From Davidsoniella eucalypti (Eukaryota > Ascomycota > Sordariomycetes > Microascales > Ceratocystidaceae): 64,000 nucleotides of DNA. The first letter of the stretch is position 1, and each line of letters begins with the position of its first letter. This document shows, piece by piece, positions 22,195-32,019 of this stretch. A program made the translations under genes and the position numbers. The notes beneath the pieces were generated by a model that did not search any database, was not told where the DNA came from, and saw only the letters and a program-made list of their open reading frames with translations. The DNA lies in assembly GCA_004009845.1 (NCBI GenBank), contig RMBW01000002.1:62001-126000 (forward strand). The letters run 5' to 3'.

Positions 22195-23491
22195 TTTTTG
22201 TTAGCCACGAGCGACCTTCCCTCCTACAGAACCACGAACGCACTCCGAGCTCTCTCGGGAGTGTACCAAGGAACCCCAGTGAGGAGTCTGCTACATGCTG
22301 TAAGGAGTTGTGTGCTCCCCCAACTGACGTATGCCTCTTCCACCTGGTCTCCCTTCATGCAAGCTAAAGGGAAAGAAAAGCTAGAGGTAGCTTTGAGAGC
22401 TGCCCTGAGGGCCGCACTGCCAGTGTACTGTACCACGCCAACTAGGCTTTTGCACATCCTCTCCTCGTTCCCAAACATGGAGATGATACTGAAGGACCTT
22501 GATAGAGCCGCCGCCATTCGGGCTTCCACGGTAGACTCCCGGCACCCGCTGTGCATCACAGAGATAGAAGGACACATCGATGTGTACAAGAAATTACTAC
22601 CGGTGCCGATTAAAGAGTCTGCCGATTAAAGAGTCGAACAGACTCTTCCCAGAAGAAAAGGGCCCCCGTGACTGTCTGCCACCGCAACTAGACAAAGAAG
22701 AAGCCGCCAAACATCATTTGAAAGAGGTGGCTGAGGCAGACCCGAAAACGTTATGGGTTTACTCCGATGGTTCTCGCGATGAGAAGGGCAGGACAGGGGC
22801 TGGCTGGGCAGTCTTTTATGAGGGCATCAAACTCTGTGAAGGTCTAGGGTCATGTGGCTCGTTACGAGAAGTGGCCGACACGGAGGCCATTGCTGCAGAA
22901 AATGCAGTCCAAGCGGCCATCAAGCATGCTCCTCCCGATACAGGCAGTCTATATCTGTGCCTTGACAATTTGGGTGTTGCACAACGCATCTCCAATATGG
23001 CGGGTAAGAATGGAACTTCTCAAGAGGCTGTCAACAAGATTCGAAGCTTACTCCATGAGTGGAAAGGAGGCACTGAGCGTGTAGAGCTAGCGGTCGGTGG
23101 CATCAGATGGGTCCCAGGGCACACTAATCTTCCTGGCAACGAGCTAGTTGACAAGTTGGCGAAACAAGGGTGTACAAGCAATACTAAGCTTGTGGACCTC
23201 GACCGCGACCATATGTCCCTTGCTTCCGCCCACAGATGGAAAAACGCACAGCTGAATGCCGACTTCAAGTCATGGATAGCGGAGTGCGAGCCGAGAAAGC
23301 ACCTTGGGGTTCGATTTGAAACAAAGACTGTCTACAAGGTGGACTGGTTTAAAGACCAGCACAGATCTACAGTGGGACGGATCCTAACTGCCCGGACAGG
23401 CCATGGCGACTTTGCGGAATACTATGACCGTTTCGATGCGGAAAGAAACTGCCCACTGTGCCATCAACGGAAGGAACCTTTCCATCCCTAG
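22195..23491 (+). pseudogene. LINE ORF2 remnant: reverse transcriptase end, RNase H, partial zinc knuckle
   Basis: Frame one runs to a stop at 22627-22629; the second frame continues from about 22604 to 23491. The RNase H domain keeps its four acidic residues: Asp in VYSDGSRDEKGRTGAGW, Glu in VADTEAIAAENA, Asp in LYLCLDNLGVAQ, and Asp in LPGNELVDKLAKQ, plus the His of WVPGHTNLP. After it comes a partial CCHC-like motif (NCPLCHQRKEPFH) cut by TAG. The break between frames is a 16-bp tandem duplication. It therefore encodes no working polymerase. Confidence 0.88.
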
Positions 23492-23961
23492 AAATTAGAG
23501 ACCACTCCGGACCAGCTTTGTCAAAAAGCTACTTCGGAAAGAGAGCTCCTGCAAGTATCTTGCCAAGAGATTAGAGGTAAAATGGAGGCATTACAGAGCC
23601 CATGCGCCTAGAGAAGAAGCCCCATCAGCGGGCCAGACAAGTACAGCGGAGGGAGGAAGTGACTGAGGAGGATTTGGTGTGGTTTTTGTTTATGTTTTTG
23701 TATGTTTTATTTGCCTTGCTGTTCGATGTTTTGTTTTTCATGTTTTACAACCTTTTCTTTTTTTTTGTATTTGTTTTTGCTGCTCGTAGTGGAGGTATGG
23801 ACCACTAGTTCTTCGGGGCTAGGGGACGGTCTCGTCCCGCACATACAGAGCTATCGAGTTTGTCGAGCGGAGGACTTTAAATATCTGTCCGGTATCCAAT
23901 CCGGCGTCGTATGATCTTAGTGATTTAGGTAGACGTTAAATATAATCAAATCAAATCAAAT
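22195..23961 (+). mobile_element. 5'-truncated non-LTR retrotransposon (LINE), RNase H-encoding
   Basis: Begins inside the C-terminal end of a reverse transcriptase reading (SLLHAVRSCVLPQLTYASS), continues into RNase H and ends with a T-rich 3' UTR and a TCAAA-type repeat tail. The 3' UTR (about 23770-23961) is nearly identical to the inverted copy at 29715-29934, which proves a repeated element. The 5' end lies about 50 bp from the 5' end of the tRNA-Asp gene. The element is dead: truncated, frameshifted at 22604-22635, and stopped before the second half of its terminal zinc knuckle. I did not find clear target-site duplications. Confidence 0.9.
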
Positions 23962-23984
23962 CTCACCCCCAAGTTTTATGGACC

Positions 23985-25246
23985 CTAGCTAAAAGTTCCC
24001 ATCTGGTGACTCCACAACTAGAAAGCTTTTTGAGCCATTCCTCGAGTTCTATTCCCTAAATCTTTTCAGATCAAAAGAATCAGACTCCAATCTCGATCGT
24101 CCAGATACAACACGGGAAAACCTCTTCTCATGTAGTCGACCAATGTTTGGTGCATACGCCGGGACTCCAGACAAGGCCTCTTCAGATGACCATATGAACT
24201 TTTGCATTGGTCTTGCTAAAACCAAACTTGATCCGATACGATCCATTGATTCCAGTAAGAATCATTTCAGCAATGTTTGATATCTAGCACTTATATTGAA
24301 CCGTATCAGTTTCAAGGTTCGCCATCAGCCTTATTGTCAGAAACTAGTTTCTGGCTGGATGCAGTACATTGTGGATATCTCTGAAGATCGTGAGCATATC
24401 GATATCTGTCAGCCCCCAGAACCCATTCTGGCCATGGCTGCTCGCTATCACTTGTCTGGAGATGCACTTATTGAGGCATTGGTGGACTTCAGATACAATT
24501 TGGATATCGGGTTTGTCAGTATTAGTGATGCTGGCGAATTTGTTGCTAGCTGGATACTTTTGCTTGCCTTTGATGGGGGGTCAATTCAAGATGAGTTTGT
24601 ACTAAGCCCACTCCATCTCAGTCGCTATTTAGAGACCCTATTTGGTGCAGATTTTCATGAGAGCATATTATCTGCAATGCCTGCCTCACTCTGTACGGGA
24701 AGAGTTTTCTTCAATCGAATTCTTAGGTTTGTTTCCGACTCAGGAAGGCCTACTCCTGATAACATGTTCTACCTATACAACAGGTGCTGTGCATGTTTTC
24801 TACCTTGGAATACTCCTGGTGCGGATATTCTGATACCAGTCTGGATTCCCAAGTCAACAGAGCATTCTGCTCATATGGGCTGTATATTGGTTCAGGTCAA
24901 GAACAGAGCTAATGATAGATATACCCCCTCCCTCAAGAATGAGGCCAGGAGTTCTATCCAACAAGCTATTGAGCACCTTGGAATTGATATTGCACAAACC
25001 CCAGTGCTTGGATTGATGCTTTGTCTTCAGTCATCCTCTCCGGACAGAGTTACAATACTTGAGTCAAGACCGAGGTCCACTACCCCAGTCTGTTTAGTAA
25101 TCGGTATGAATGCTTCTGTATATCCCTTTTTCGATGGTTACAGTACTAGACTTCATAAGATACTTTCTGATCTTCTTTATGCAAAAGCTAGTCGGTGTAA
25201 GACAAGCAAGTATGGCTACGTAAAGAGCATGCTACAAACAGTATAG
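23985..25246 (+). pseudogene. PD-(D/E)XK-like fungal protein, 5' end missing, probable fragment
   Basis: An open frame runs from 23990 to 24279 (for example RKLFEPFLEFYSLNLF and NFCIGLAKTKLDPIRS) and a second, longer one from about 24290 to 25246. They look like parts of one protein, but the 33-nt gap at 24247-24279 that would join them is too short for the introns seen here, so the gene may be broken. No start codon precedes the first part: the LINE tail ends 24 bp upstream and a stop lies between. The longer part has AARYHLSGDALIEALVDFRY, then GADILIPVWIP followed by HMGCILVQVKNR, which reads as a D-x(n)-(E/Q)-x-K nuclease core. The family is recalled as fungal and uncharacterised; the nuclease role is inferred. 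Confidence 0.6.
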
Positions 25247-25508
25247 ATTTCTACTAAATATATGGGCTCCCTTTTCATTGATTAAATATGCATTTTCTTT
25301 GTCTCTTCTTGTTACTAAGTGCATTTCATAGAAATATGACTTTTCTGGATATTTATATAAGAAAGATGTATATCTTTAAGAACACAAAACGTCTAGGCGT
25401 TTTTTTAACGATATCTTCTTTACAATCACACTTTTTGATTACCTTCTTCAGAATCCTCTACTCTTATCTTGTTTTCCCTTTTCTCTTTTTGACTTTATAT
25501 ATCTTCCG
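25247..25508. other. Short spacer in the accessory island
   Basis: Pyrimidine-rich, probably the leader of the former MFS transporter gene that follows. Confidence 0.4.
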
Positions 25509-26422
25509 ATGATTGTCACTCGTCTCCTTCGTCCCATGTTGGCCAAGTCCAAAGAAGCCCGTAGGAATGCAAACCCTAAGAAAGATGCTCCTTCGTGTGA
25601 CCATCAGCTCATAGGCAGTACGGAACCTTGCTCGCAGTGTACTGCTGAGCGAAGCAAAGCTACACGTTACCGCATCAAGGTCATCGCGGGGCTTATGCTA
25701 GCGTTTTGGCTACAGGCCCTCGACCTAACTATGTACGTGTCTATCAAAGACTGTCCCTATATGTTGAAGGCTACACAGCTAACAAGAGCTTACTTTTGCG
25801 TCATCTTGAAACAGTATCTCACCCATCCTGCTTGACATTGCAGACAAGTTCCAGGTGATCTCCGAGTTCTCATGGGTCATCTCAGCCTTCACACTGGTGT
25901 CTGCAGCTTTCATCCCGTTCTGAGGCCAGATGGCTGATGTCTTCTAGACTTCACCGTCCTTGAGAGAACATCTGTGCACTATCGATGTGGGCGGCCAGTT
26001 GCTTTTCATTTCGGGCTTGGCCTTGTTCATCCTGGGCTTGACCTGGGCCGGTGGCTCGTATAGCTGGACGTCGGCTAACATGCTGGCACCGCTTATCATT
26101 GGTGGGTTTCTGCTGATTTGCTTTGCTCTATGGGAGCGCAGCATGGATCCTCGCCGTGCTCTAGGCCGTGCACCAGAAACCCATTATCCCCTGGTCGATT
26201 CTGACGGACCGTAACATGCTCGGTGTGGCCTTCAGCAGTTTTTCGTATGCAATGTCGTTGTATGCAATCCCCTACTTCGTGCCCATCTACCTGTCTATTG
26301 TGCTGGACCAGAGTAGCGTCGAGGCTAACAAATCGGTGCTGTACTTCATCCCTGGCTTGGCCGTTGGCGCCTACGCTTCCATCTTCCTATGCAACAAATG
26401 GCCGGGCAACACGTTTGTCTAA
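25509..26422 (+). pseudogene. MFS transporter (DHA2-type) pseudogene
   Basis: The N-terminal loop and first membrane span are readable (YRIKVIAGLMLAFWLQALDL). After an intron of about 85 nt (GTACGT to AAACAG) comes the second span region, DKFQVISEFSWVISAFTLVS. Two in-frame stops follow, TGA 25921-25923 and TAG 25945-25947. Between them lies GQMADV, the start of the signature loop. The sequence then jumps to REHLCTIDVGGQLLFISGLA, which in the family lies after span 6, so about four spans are deleted. A frameshift near 26165-26180 separates ALGRAP from PIIPWSILTDRN, and the gene stops at 26422 in mid-protein. It cannot make a transporter. Confidence 0.85.
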
Positions 26423-28444
26423 ATTTACAAAAGAACAAAGTAAAGTGATCAGAATTAAGAATCATCCTCCGAGCTTACCTTCATTTTTATAGTGACATAG
26501 ACAAGCGTTATATTGCAGCAAGTACTATACATAAGCCACAATCTATTTTGCTTCACGCTTATATAATATTGTTACACAGCCAGTAGCGCCTTGTCCCACG
26601 ACAAACCAGGAGCGCCAATCAGTCAAAGTGTTGTGTACTTGTGAATTCTCTCCATCTTTTGTGAAATCTGACAGTAGCGGCTAACAGAAAGAACTAAACG
26701 AACAAAAGAAATCGGCTGAAAGAAAAGCCGGGCCTGGATTCCGGCTTCTTTGTTCTCGGGTTTGGCCTCTTTGGTTCTAGATCGACAGGCTTCAGGACTC
26801 GGGAAGAAGCCACAATGAATAGCCGTTTTTTATCGAGCAAGGCTTTGTGGACTCTTGTATATAACTTGAGACGACGGCCTCTGAGGAGAATCTGGTGTTT
26901 CTTTTGATTCTTTCTTTTGGCTCGTCTGTTTCTCTTTATCGTGGTCTTTTTTGTTTCATAGCGTCAAGAGGATACACGGATTTCCTTTGTTTTTGATTCT
27001 TCATTCATTTTCTTGATTTCTTGTTCCTCACTATTGCACTCTCTTTTGTTTCGTTCTTCTAATATATTACATCTTCAAAGGCTCTTGAATAATACAACAA
27101 AAGCTACACCTGGTCTTCGCCGCCACCAAGCTGCTGTGATTCTACTTTTAGCACGTTCTTTGAAGCCTCGGTTTTCTTTTTCAGCTTCCTTTTAGTGCTG
27201 GCCGCTCTTTGTGTTGTCTTTCCTTTACTCATATCTCGTTATCAAAAAGCCGGACTCTCCCATTCTTTCTAGACTGTTTCTCTATTTTCTGGTCTCACGC
27301 ATTGTCCTTTTTTTTCGTTGACAGGACCTCGAACGACTATCAATTTGCTTGCCTTTTTTTTTATATTTATATTTTTATTTTATCCATTCGTCATCTACAG
27401 CCGTCTTCAGATGCTTCAGAAGCCAAGGTCACATCGGCACCTCAAGCTGGCCATACTGTGATCGAAGATACGCTTGTTTGGATCACGTCCACTATCATTG
27501 TTTAAGTTTTGCTGTTTGTTCAAGTTCTATAATCTCAAGTGTCATCTTCATTGCTTTTCTTTTGTTCAATTATTCACTCATCATGTTTCAATGTTTATCT
27601 TAATAATGACTAGGTCACCTCTGTATGAATTCCTATCGAAATATATACCAAAATATTACTCCTTTTATTTGTTTATTACTTTTTTACGTCTACCTACTGT
27701 TATTTCGCAGCAATAACGACAGCATGTCCCGGACGTGAGCAAAACTGGCTGATGTCATCTTCCAGCTAACTCCCGGGCGGTCAGCGATTGCAGGTGCACG
27801 TAGCTTCAAACATCTCTTGTGACTTTTTAGGGTACGGCTTCGGGGCCAAGAGAGCTCTCTATCCAGTGCAGCCCGACGGCGGGCCTGTGGCGTTCCAGGG
27901 TTGGTCACCTGGTGTTTTTGGGCGCGGCAAAAGCTTGAGCTATCTAGCCCGAAAGGCCACCGGCTGTCGGCACGGTGGACTACATGTCTTCACCGTATAG
28001 AGACGGAATCAGGGCGAGAGAGGCTACATACAGAACAAAGAGTAACGGAGAACGGTTTGCTGTTAATAACTATGTAAATAGAACAAAAACAAAGGGAGGG
28101 AAAGAATCGAGTGGTTAATGGGTCGCAAGTATGGGGAAAGAGATGAAAGAGAAACCTTAGGAAACAGGACAGAGGAGAAGATAGGTATTTATGTTTGTGA
28201 AGTACCGAAAGGCCTTATAAGAGATACAGCAGAGCAGGATAAAACAAAGCAAGGTAAAGCAGCACATAATGAATCAAACAAAATGAGCAACACATGCTTA
28301 TGGACCTTTGTGAAACCTTATGAAGGGTCCTGGCATAATCCCTAGCCTTGACACAATATTATCATTCCATGACATCAACTCACAACCTCCAACACATAAA
28401 AAATCATAAGCCTGTGTATTTATAGATACAAAGTAGGAAGCTAT
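26423..28444. other. Gene-poor stretch in the accessory island
   Basis: 26.7-27.7 kb is strongly T-rich without coding character. A GC-richer patch at about 27720-28000 has a short open frame (GYGFGAKRALYPVQPDGG) that may be a gene or repeat relic. I could not identify it. 28.0-28.4 kb is purine-rich and shows nothing. Confidence 0.4.
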
Positions 28445-29412
28445 TTAGTTTTCAACATCAAGCCAGACATCATAAGCAAACATCTGTAGACGTGGGATCT
28501 CAAGAACTATATCTGCCTCATTGGGACCAGCATCTCTCAAGAAGAGTAGCTTGAACTTCAACAACAATGCGCCGCTAGTTACATTGTATGATGCAGGAGC
28601 TCTATCCGCACCTCTAGTGATAGAGATGGTTTGCTGGAGTGCTGGCTCCATGTAGCTTGAAGCTCTGGTTGCAGTAGCACCAGGCAGGGGTTGGCTCACT
28701 TCCTCTTCCCACCTTTCTATGAGAATGGCCTGAGACTGGCGGTCAAACTTTGAAAGAAGAACAATTTTGATCTGGTGACTTGACTTGTCAAACCACCACC
28801 TCATTTTTCTTCTGAGCTGGCTCAGCGACTGTGAATAGCCAGCTTCAATCATGAGAGTAGGCCATCTTGGGGTACCAGGGCCTAGTAGCTTTGGACCACC
28901 ACATGAATCACCCTCCCCACTATCACCACCAGTACCATCTTCTCCAGAAAACTTTCCAGCAGCCAATGGCCTCCAATAATCACCCAAGCCCATATCATTT
29001 ATTTTGTATGAGATTTGAAGAAAGAGACTCGCATGGCATGCCTCATGTGCACGAGTTGGAATTGAGATGAATAGTGTCTTGGGCTCTGCACGGTAATGGA
29101 ACCGCCAATGCCTGCCACGAGCATCTCTGGCCTTCTCAATTGCACTGAATTGATTAGGCGAAACATCTACAAGAAGATAGGATTAGTAAAGAAAGTTGAA
29201 AATAAAGTCAAACAAGGTATCTCACCTTCAACAATTAGAAAATCCCCAGTAATGCTGTCAAGCTCATTGAATAAGTCGAGGATGGATGTGAATCTGATGG
29301 CCAGGTCTGTGTTGATCTTCGGGATGGACAAATTTGAAGTTTTCGGCGATATGGACATAGACGTAGCAGAAGTTGATAGTTTTGGTAATTCGTGTGACAT
29401 ATCAGGTGCCAT
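28445..29412 (-). CDS. Multicopy-type ascomycete protein with PD-(D/E)XK-like core
   Basis: Two exons: 29412-29226 and 29166-28445, giving 302 residues; the 59-nt intron (GTGAGA, TACTAAT, TGTAG) removes a stop. The N-terminus is Ser/Thr-rich and then reads ITGDFLIVEDVSPNQFSAIE. A Gly/Ser/Asp-rich loop (EDGTGGDSGEGDSCGG) precedes PRWPTLMIEAGYSQSLSQLR, RWWFDKSSHQIKIVLLSKF and IERWEEE. This resembles a family I recall as repeated in many ascomycete genomes and has the layout of a Uma2-like PD-(D/E)XK fold (Glu, then Lys on the next strand). No function is established. It appears intact despite lying between transposon copies. Confidence 0.75.
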
Positions 29413-29714
29413 GGTGAGCGGTGGTGATGAAATTCGTAGTGTTTGGTAGTGTTTGTAGAAGTGTAAGAAAGTTAAAAGGTGCTAGCAATGTTTATTTTGT
29501 GACTTTTATATCAATTTATCACGTCATCATTACAGACAATCCCACGTGATTGATATGAAGAGTTCATCGTCAACAAATAAACAAACTAATAAATAAACAA
29601 GAACGGACTTGGCGATAGACGCATTCATATTTGCTTTGAGTTCCAGACGGAAAGTCTAGCCCATTTTCGGACGATCAGCATTTTTAGACCAAACTAGCTC
29701 TTATATGATTTGGA
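29413..29714. other. Promoter of the minus-strand gene
   Basis: AT-rich spacer with CACGTG near 29544. It ends at the TCAAA tail of the second LINE copy. Confidence 0.45.
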
Positions 29715-30490
29715 TGATTTGATTTGATTATATTTAACGTCTACCTAAATCACTAAGATCATACGACGCCGGATTGGCTACCGGACAGATATTTAAAGTC
29801 CTCTGCTCGACACACTCAATAGCTTTGTACTTATGTGCGGGACGAGACCGTCCCCTAGCCCCGAAGAACTAGTGGTCCATACCTCCACTATGAGCAACAA
29901 AAACAAATACAAAAAAAAAAAAAAAAAAAAAAACAGTGCATCCACAAAACTATTCCCCAAAAGACAGATCCACAAAACCAACTCCTAAGTGGAGCTACCA
30001 TCCCCACTATTCAGTGAGCCTCCAAGAGGCTGGTGATCGTGGCCGTAAGAATGAAAATTTTGGCGTAATCGAGTCGGGTGCTATGGATGAAGCAACAGCG
30101 ACAAGATTCCCGCGCCGCGGGGTCGGGCATCCGGAACCTTCAAAAGGCTGCCCGCCGTGTGTGAGTGTGGCTCCCTGACGTGAGTGGATAGACTCGGGAG
30201 ACCAACGATCGAAAAGGTGCGGGGTCGGTCGCTGGTGAGAACATCCCTCGAGAGGGGAAATCGGGCTCAAGGCCTCACGAAACGGTGCTTCGAAGTCGAC
30301 AAGTGTCGAAAAAGAAAACGAGAATGGACAGCAGCATTGGGGATATGTGCTGGTCGCTCTTAAAACCCACGACGAAGGGGAAAAATTCGTCTTTGGACGG
30401 AGGGGGAGGTACTCGAACTCAAAGGTACCCCCCCGAGGGTTGTAGGAGGGAAGGTTGGAGGGAAGGTTGAACGAGTGAGCCGCCAAAATT
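29715..30490 (-). mobile_element. Short LINE-derived copy: 3' UTR plus GC-rich 5'-UTR-like segment
   Basis: Bases 29715-29934, read on the minus strand, repeat the 3' UTR and TCAAA tail of the LINE at 22195-23961, with scattered substitutions, many of them transitions. A 23-base A tract (T on the element strand) ends the shared part. The adjoining 29960-30490 is GC-rich and starts on the element strand with CGGCTCACTCGTTCAACC and a G-run, resembling a LINE 5' UTR. This part could belong to the same element (internally deleted) or to another; that is inference. Its right end is about 50 bp from the 5' end of tRNA-Trp. Confidence 0.75.
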
Positions 30491-30539
30491 TGACAGAGGA
30501 TAAATAAGCAACAACAACAGCAACAATTACCGCGAAGTA

Positions 30540-30611
30540 GGCCCTATGGCGCAACGGTAGCGCGTTTGACTCCAGATCAAAAGGTTATCCGTTCAAATCG
30601 GGTTGGGGTCA
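30540..30611 (+). tRNA. tRNA-Trp (anticodon CCA)
   Basis: A complete 72-nt cloverleaf on the plus strand. Acceptor stem GGCCCTA pairs with TGGGGTC. The D stem is GCGC/GCGC, and anticodon stem TTTGA/TCAAA encloses CTCCAGA. The T arm is ATCCG-TTCAAAT-CGGGT, with discriminator A. A run of five T lies about 10 bases downstream, a likely RNA polymerase III stop. No intron. Confidence 0.95.
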
Positions 30612-30920
30612 ATTACCATACTTTTTGGTGTCCAGTCTTGCCTCCTAAATTCAGTCTAATAAGTAGCAAACAAGCATGACTTGTATATATCTATGTATTA
30701 GTTTTGGTCATCATTACCTTTGCTTTCAAAGTACTATAACTACAGATAGTTACTATTTTTTGAGTTTTTTAAGTTAAGTAGAAGACATAAAAGATTATTT
30801 TTTTGCCGCTAACTAGTAGTTATTCAATATGAATTCCCTTCCAAAATAGATCATATAAATAATTAAAAATTAAAAATAAAAGTCGTGATCATACCTACTA
30901 GGCTTGGGTGGTTTTCATGT
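30612..30920. other. AT-rich spacer
   Basis: Flank between tRNA-Trp and the 3' end of the SNRNP27 gene. Nothing recognised. Confidence 0.5.
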
Positions 30921-31832
30921 TTAATCATGAGACGGACTCAGCGGTCTGTTGAACCCACCATTGCGGTTCATGTACTGGCGATATTGCATCTTCTTTTCCT
31001 TCCTAACATCACCCGAGTTATTGCCCAACACCTTCTTCTCTTTCGTAGTTCCAAAGCCGCCAAAACCCAGCATAGCCTGCATGGCATCCATATCACCATC
31101 AATTTCAATCTCAGGCTCTTGCTCATCCTCGTCTTCACTAGCGCGATCATTACCAGAAGTATCCATGACTTCGACTGCATGGGCACTACTATTGGCGTTC
31201 ATACCCATGCGGAAGGACATTGGTGCTGGGCGATCGGGTTTTGAACGAGTAGGAAGGGAATCGGTAGTGTGTACAGGTGGGGATTCTGAGCGACGCTCAT
31301 TGTGAGTTTGAGAGGCCATATCTATAGCAGACGTGATATTGTTAGTGTTCTGGTCGGATAGATGCGGTGTCGTTGTTGCTGTGTCTTCTGTAAAAGTGTG
31401 CATACCTTCGTCATCCTGTCGGTGCGGGGGAGGCTTGATATCGCGATCAGCAGTGTTTTCTCTAGACCTCTTTTCACCCCTTCGCCTATCATCTCTATCT
31501 CTTGTCCGATGATCGCGTTCCTGGCCACGACGCCCGCTTCCACGAGCTCTATCTCGCGACCGTGAGCGATACCGTCTATGCGCATCCCGATCATCGTCGC
31601 GGCGACTACCTTTATCGCGTGCGCTACTGCGCTCGTGACCACCGTTCCGAGAGCGGTCTTCACGATTGTCGCGGTTGTCGCGCCGGCTATCTCTGTTGCG
31701 GGAGTCTTTGTGGTTTCCGGATGACGCAGTTGTTTGGTTAGAGTCGCGGTGGGAATGGCGTTCGGATTCATCCCACATCGTACGGCTGTCGGGTCTGCGG
31801 GCGCCCCGACGAGACGAACTATAGTCTGACAT
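30921..31832 (-). CDS. SNRNP27: U4/U6.U5 tri-snRNP 27 kDa protein family (SNRNP27)
   Basis: Single exon, 303 residues. The N-terminal half is an RS-like domain packed with Arg, Asp, Ser and Glu (for example YRSRSRDRARGSGRRGQERD). The C-terminal 60 residues are the conserved domain: MDAMQAMLGFGGFGTTKEKK and KMQYRQYMNRNGGFNRPLSP, the signature of SNRNP27, a tri-snRNP component acting in pre-mRNA splicing in the nucleus. The linker is longer than in the human protein. ELP5 lies 188 bp upstream on the same strand. The start is the first ATG, MSDYSSSRRGARRPDSR. Confidence 0.92.
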   Translation of the reverse strand: MSDYSSSRRGARRPDSRTMWDESERHSHRDSNQTTASSGNHKDSRNRDSRRDNRDNREDRSRNGGHERSSARDKGSRRDDDRDAHRRYRSRSRDRARGSGRRGQERDHRTRDRDDRRRGEKRSRENTADRDIKPPPHRQDDEGMHTFTEDTATTTPHLSDQNTNNITSAIDMASQTHNERRSESPPVHTTDSLPTRSKPDRPAPMSFRMGMNANSSAHAVEVMDTSGNDRASEDEDEQEPEIEIDGDMDAMQAMLGFGGFGTTKEKKVLGNNSGDVRKEKKMQYRQYMNRNGGFNRPLSPSHD

Positions 31833-32019
31833 TTTCCAATGGGGTTTCTATAGATATCGAAAAGAGAACAAGGGAACACAGCCAAAAATAGAGACTAAAA
31901 GAGACCCGAATAAAAAGTAGCCTTAATGTGAGCACGGCGAGTTTAAGCGCATGTAGAAATGCTAAGTCCAAATCGTTGTTATACTTTAAAGTGGGACACG
32001 TAATTAGTTTCCATTAACC

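Noticed and set aside
30007..30486. 159-codon minus-strand open frame taken as a gene
   Set aside because: It has no motif, lies directly against the LINE 3' UTR and resembles a GC-rich untranslated leader.
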